DNA of 64,000 nucleotides from Prochlorothrix hollandica PCC 9006 = CALU 1027 (GTDB taxonomy: Bacteria; Cyanobacteriota; Cyanobacteriia; Prochlorotrichales; Prochlorotrichaceae), in contig NZ_KB235937.1 of assembly GCF_000332315.1 (NCBI RefSeq), positions 766,675-830,674 of the forward strand, written 5' to 3'. Positions within the stretch are counted from its first letter, which is position 1, and the number at the start of each line of letters is the position of its first letter. The notes beneath the pieces are model-generated. The model did no database searches and was not told where the DNA came from. It was given only the letters and a program-made list of their open reading frames with translations. Position numbers and translations under genes: made by a program. Below are positions 60,819 through 64,000 of this stretch, in pieces.

Positions 60819-61913
60819 TTAACAAATGCGAGGTAACTGCTCGCCGCTCATCATATCCACCAGGCGATCGGTGCCCAGGCGATTGTGCAAAATCAACTGT
60901 CCCGGACGCTCCGGTGTGACCTGACCAATGATGCGAGCGGTGACACCGGGGGGGTTGTGTTGATTCATGGCGGTCACCGCCACGGGAGCTTGGGCCAGGG
61001 GCACGATGGCCACAAACCGCCCCTCATTGGCAATATACAGGGGATCCAACCCCAGGATTTCACAGGCTCCCTGCACCTGATCCAGGACTTCAATCTCGGT
61101 TTCCTCGATGCGCATTCCCAACTGGGTGGCCTGGGCCAACTCATTCAAGGTGCTGGCCAACCCCCCTCGGGTCACATCCCGCAGACAGTGGAGATCGATC
61201 CCGGTGGCCAACAAAGCCTGAACACTACGGTGGAGGGGGGCACAGTCGCTTTCGATCGTCGTTTCAAACTCCAACCCCTCCCGCGCCGCCATAATGGCCA
61301 CCCCATGGCGACCCAGATCCCCGCTCAAAATAATGGCATCCCCCGGTTGAATCGACAGGGGCGTGATGGGGGGTTGCTCAGGAGCGGTGGTAATGATGCC
61401 CACCCCTGCTGTGTTGATGTAAATACCATCCCCCTTGCCCCGATCCACCACCTTCGTATCCCCGGTCACGATTTTAACCCCAATGGCTGTGGCCGTCGTC
61501 TGCATGGCCTGGACCACCTGCCACAGGGTTTCCATGGCTAACCCCTCCTCCAGAATAAAGCCAACGCTCAAGTAGAGGGGTCGGGATCCGGCCATGGCCA
61601 GATCATTGACGGTTCCGGTCACCGCCAGGGTGCCAATGTTGCCGCCGGGAAAGAACAGAGGCTTAACCACATAGGAATCGGTGGTAAAGGCCATGCGTTG
61701 GCCGGGTAGCACCAGGGTGGCTGCATCATGGGCAGACCCCGCAGCGGATCCAAAGGCGGGCAAAAACAATTCTTGAATGAGTTGGTGCATCAGTTTGCCA
61801 CCGCCGCCATGGGCCAATAGCACCTGGGGATAACGTTGAACCGGCAGGGGACAGGTGATGGATAGGGGTTGAGTCATGGGATCCCAGAAAACAGGAGCGA
61901 TCGAGTTTGACAT
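60819..61913 (-). CDS. hypE: Hydrogenase maturation protein HypE
   Basis: HypE, with HypF, makes the cyanide ligands of [NiFe] hydrogenase by dehydrating a thiocarboxamide on its C-terminal Cys. The 364-residue AIR-synthase-like protein has [77 protein letters not shown] and [20 protein letters not shown]; it ends PRIC, with the functional Cys last. Start: the frame opens at 61913; an ATG at 61877 ([17 protein letters not shown]) fits the family length better. No other hyp or hox gene is in the window. Confidence 0.96.
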   Translation of the reverse strand: MSNSIAPVFWDPMTQPLSITCPLPVQRYPQVLLAHGGGGKLMHQLIQELFLPAFGSAAGSAHDAATLVLPGQRMAFTTDSYVVKPLFFPGGNIGTLAVTGTVNDLAMAGSRPLYLSVGFILEEGLAMETLWQVVQAMQTTATAIGVKIVTGDTKVVDRGKGDGIYINTAGVGIITTAPEQPPITPLSIQPGDAIILSGDLGRHGVAIMAAREGLEFETTIESDCAPLHRSVQALLATGIDLHCLRDVTRGGLASTLNELAQATQLGMRIEETEIEVLDQVQGACEILGLDPLYIANEGRFVAIVPLAQAPVAVTAMNQHNPPGVTARIIGQVTPERPGQLILHNRLGTDRLVDMMSGEQLPRIC

Positions 61914-61918
61914 GATGG

Positions 61919-61995
61919 GCTACCGCTTACAGCGGGACAAGATTACCGGGAGAGTGGGGCGCTCCGCGCCCCACTCCCGGTTTAAGTTGATACCC
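61919..61995 (+). repeat. Palindromic repeat B, copy 11
   Basis: About 77 bp, 6 bases upstream of the hypE frame start, i.e. in its leader; a HIP1-like motif is not included. 61996-62449 contains no gene I can support. Confidence 0.88.
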
Positions 61996-62449
61996 GGCAT
62001 GATCAGGGTCTGGCAGCAGATTTTGTCACAATCCTGGGGATGGGTCTGCCCCCCTGTAGAAAGGCTGATGGGGTTCTAGGGCGGCAAACCGTCAAGCCCG
62101 AAAACCGTGAAGCTTTAAGTCACAACCCTAGGATCGCGGGAAACTCTTGCACAATAGACTATGCCACAGAAGACCAGAGCACCGATCCAGCCCCCAGCCC
62201 CCCTCGATCGGGGAAACTCCTGGATGACCGGGAAACTGCTGGGAGACAGGTCTGGATCCCCAGGATCTCAGAATCATGGCTCTCGGACAAGTGGAGGCGA
62301 ACTGTGACCAAGAATTCAGTAAAATTCAGAGGGGCAGTCCCCCCGGTTGAGGGGAAGATGCGGCCTAGAATCCAACCATTCTGTTGGGGAACCCTAGGAT
62401 CGCGAACCCGATGGAGTGATAACCAGACGTTTTGGGAAGTATCCGCATC

Positions 62450-62932
62450 ATGGCTAAAATTGTTCGCCTCGAACCGATCGCCGAAGAAGCCGAGGTGGCT
62501 ACCAATTCCAACCTCCTCTCTCTCCTGCTCCATAAAGATCTAGATGTTTTAAAGGAATGCGGAGGGCGGGGGATGTGTGCCACCTGCCACATTTACATCA
62601 AGTCTGGCATGGAAGGGTTGTCGAGTATCAACCGGCGAGAGCAACGCACGTTGGAGGTGATCACCTCCTGTAAACCCAACTCCCGATTAGCCTGCCAAAC
62701 CCGTGTGTTGGATGAGGGAGTCGTGGTGGAACTGCCCCCCGGTATGTATGTCCAATCCTTAAAAGATATTGAAGATTTGATTGGACGAAGGGCAGAGCAG
62801 GATCTATTGCACCCCATTACAGGGGAAGTGTTGGTGGAGCAGGGCAAGATTATTACCCGATCGATGATGGTTCAAATGGAAGACACCAAGTTCGAGATTG
62901 GAGACTACTTTAACCAAAGTAGCGATTTCTAG
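62450..62932 (+). CDS. 2Fe-2S ferredoxin with adrenodoxin-like cysteine spacing and C-terminal extension
   Basis: The 160-residue protein from ATG 62450 has CGGRGMCATC (CX5CX2C) near residues 37-46 and a fourth Cys in LACQTRVL near 82, giving a vertebrate/Isc-type [2Fe-2S] spacing distinct from the plant-type gene at 11.4 kb. The extension (GMYVQSLKDIEDLIGRRAEQ, then ITRSMMVQMEDTKFEIGDYF) is unlike a simple ferredoxin and may hold a partner-binding role. Function in cyanobacteria is uncertain. An upstream frame start at 62432 adds six residues. It is transcribed alone. Confidence 0.85.
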   Translation: MAKIVRLEPIAEEAEVATNSNLLSLLLHKDLDVLKECGGRGMCATCHIYIKSGMEGLSSINRREQRTLEVITSCKPNSRLACQTRVLDEGVVVELPPGMYVQSLKDIEDLIGRRAEQDLLHPITGEVLVEQGKIITRSMMVQMEDTKFEIGDYFNQSSDF

Positions 62933-62942
62933 AGGACTGTTC

Positions 62943-63045
62943 TACCGCCATCCTCCATCAGTTGTCAGGATCTCGATCGCTGAAACCCTTTTTATGGTGT
63001 GTGCCCGGAGGGCACACACCATACGACCCATTTCGGACTGTTCTA
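62943..63045 (+). mobile_element. MITE-like repeat A, copy 11 (diverged)
   Basis: About 103 bp; ends diverged to TACCGCCATCC and GGACTGTTCTA, centre GTGTGTGCCCGGAGGGCACACACC intact. Confidence 0.8.
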
Positions 63046-63223
63046 GCCCCCCAACCCTAGGGCTAATGTTTCCATCTCAGAGCCAGCGCCGGGAAACATT
63101 AACGTTTATTGCAACATTCTGCCCTGGGGGCTAGGGGAACGAAAAAGGGGAGGAACCAGAGGAATCTATTGGCTTGGTCTTTTCAGTCATAATCGGAAAA
63201 ATTTCTTAAGTTTTTTTTCTGGG

Positions 63224-63303
63224 GCTTACCGCTGAAAGCGGGACAAGATTAGCGGGATAGTGGTACGTGGAGCGCCCCACTATCCCGGCTTAAGTGGATA
63301 CCC
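63224..63303 (+). repeat. Palindromic repeat B, copy 12
   Basis: 80 bp, GCTTACCGCTGAAAGCGGGAC to GGCTTAAGTGGATACCC. 63304-63403 has no gene. Confidence 0.88.
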
Positions 63304-63403
63304 TTTTCTAGGATTTCCGAGTCTGATCCGTCACATCATCGTTCCTGTCATCGTTCCAGATGGCCTACCTTGCACTGGTATAGAGAGATAGGGTTAAGAC
63401 AGA

Positions 63404-63506
63404 TACAGCAATCCTAAATCAGTTGTAAGGATCTCGATCGCTGAAACCCTTTTTATAGTGTGTGCCCTCCGGGCGCACACCACACGACCCATTTCGGACT
63501 GCTGTA
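63404..63506 (+). mobile_element. MITE-like repeat A, copy 12
   Basis: 103-bp A element with ends TACAGCAATCC and GGACTGCTGTA. Next 230 bases show no gene with credible coding. Confidence 0.85.
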
Positions 63507-63734
63507 GGGGGGTACCCCACCCTTCCTAAAGCTGTTAAGTTTGGTTGATAAAGGACAAGCTAGGATCGGAAAGACTGCAACAATGGCAGATACACCTTCC
63601 CATTCCCTTTTTCCCAAGCTCTGCTTTGTCTCTAAGGTTCTGGAGTCTCAGTCCTCCTTAGACTCCCAGCAAATCGATAGAGTTGGCAAGGGTCTCAACG
63701 ATTCGTCTCAGCCCTCTTTCTTACCCCCACAGTC

Positions 63735-63833
63735 GGGCACCTCGAAAAATCCAAATTCTCGCCCCTATACCAACGCAAGAATGGGGGTGCTGGCGGGCGG
63801 CGAAGCTGCCCGCCAACGTTAATCGAGGTGTCC
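63735..63833 (+). mobile_element. MITE-like repeat D, copy 5
   Basis: 99 bp; ends GGGCACCTCGA and TCGAGGTGTCC are almost perfect inverted repeats, and GGCGGGCGGCGAAGCTGCCCGCC lies inside. The best-preserved member of this family. Confidence 0.85.
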
Positions 63834-63885
63834 AGTCGAGTATCTGGGAAGCCTAACAACATCCCTTTGAACGGAGCATTAGCAG

Positions 63886-64000
63886 ATGGCCACCATAGAC
63901 CAACAATTACCCATTACGAAGCTTGCCTTCCCCAAGAAACACAATCATTATGGGTTCCGGGATTTTTTCCGATTTGATCCTGAACGAGGCACCATCCTCG
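63886..64000 (+). CDS. Partial unrecognised gene running off the right edge
   Basis: ATG 63886 opens a frame to the end of the window, MATIDQQLPITKLAFPKKHN followed by HYGFRDFFRFDPERGTIL. A GGAG lies nine bases upstream, in line with a start. Too little is present to recognise a family. It is the only frame here without repeats and without stop, so a real gene is likely. Confidence 0.5.
   Translation, partial: MATIDQQLPITKLAFPKKHNHYGFRDFFRFDPERGTIL

Noticed and set aside
63541-63822. 93-residue frame
   Set aside because: Its second half lies in repeat D; the first half shows no motif or ribosome site, so coding is not supported.
1-64000. tRNA or rRNA genes
   Set aside because: I looked for T-loop words such as GGTTCGAATC and cloverleaf spacing and saw none that fit; none is reported.

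Overview
The window is a piece of a cyanobacterial chromosome. It carries photosystem II genes (psbD, cut by the left edge, and psbV), a PucC/BCH-type pigment-protein transporter, a group 2 sigma factor, ClpC and a gas-vesicle gene cluster. The HIP1 octamer GCGATCGC is abundant. Moderately high GC, gas vesicles and many palindromic repeats would suit a filamentous gas-vacuolate cyanobacterium such as a Prochlorothrix-like organism, but that name is a guess from general knowledge and was not tested.

Layout. 0-4.5 kb: psbD, a NUDIX hydrolase, folK, a class 3 lipase and a wrecked ADP-ribosylglycohydrolase gene split by a small mobile element. 4.5-15 kb: penicillin-binding protein 1C, an FHA-Ser/Thr kinase and a PP2C phosphatase (a phosphosignalling pair), a secreted PPC-domain protein, a glycosyltransferase/ferredoxin pair, and an adenylate cyclase with a degenerate receiver. 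15-24 kb: cobQ, a GNAT acetyltransferase, an RlmB-like rRNA methyltransferase with a very long low-complexity N-terminus, mrnC coupled to a STAS protein that seems to start at ATT, carA and trpD. 24-26 kb is a gene-free repeat field. 26-32 kb is the gas-vesicle cluster gvpA-C-N-J-K-F. 32-45 kb: a pentapeptide-repeat protein, a SigC-like sigma factor, a thymidylate-synthase-like protein facing metF, a subtilase-like protein, rpe, a SpoIID protein and ribonuclease Z. 45.9-46.7 kb is an IscB (OMEGA) relic with a probable omegaRNA, immediately upstream of psbV. 47-64 kb: clpC, a PucC transporter, an inositol-monophosphatase-family enzyme, ilvH, an NlpC/P60 hydrolase, a LysR regulator, a cyclic-nucleotide-binding protein, hypE and a 2Fe-2S ferredoxin.

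Intergenic space is dominated by short non-autonomous repeats. I distinguish seven families: A (103 bp, 12 copies), B (about 80 bp palindromic, 12 copies), C (172-185 bp, 3 copies with 8-10 bp target duplications), D (about 100 bp, 5 copies), E (inverted pair with 28-bp units), F (168 and 288 bp, differing by exactly four 30-bp units) and G (112 bp, 2 copies). IS200/IS605-type ends and deletion derivatives are also present. C copies sit inside B copies, which gives a relative chronology. Short tandem repeats are also common inside genes, always with units that are multiples of three.

Most notable: GvpC and GvpN, adjacent and translationally coupled, both end in a related winged-helix-like module joined by a low-complexity linker; the last codons of gvpK are supplied by a B repeat; and IS605-type right ends lie directly against the start codons of psbV and trpD.
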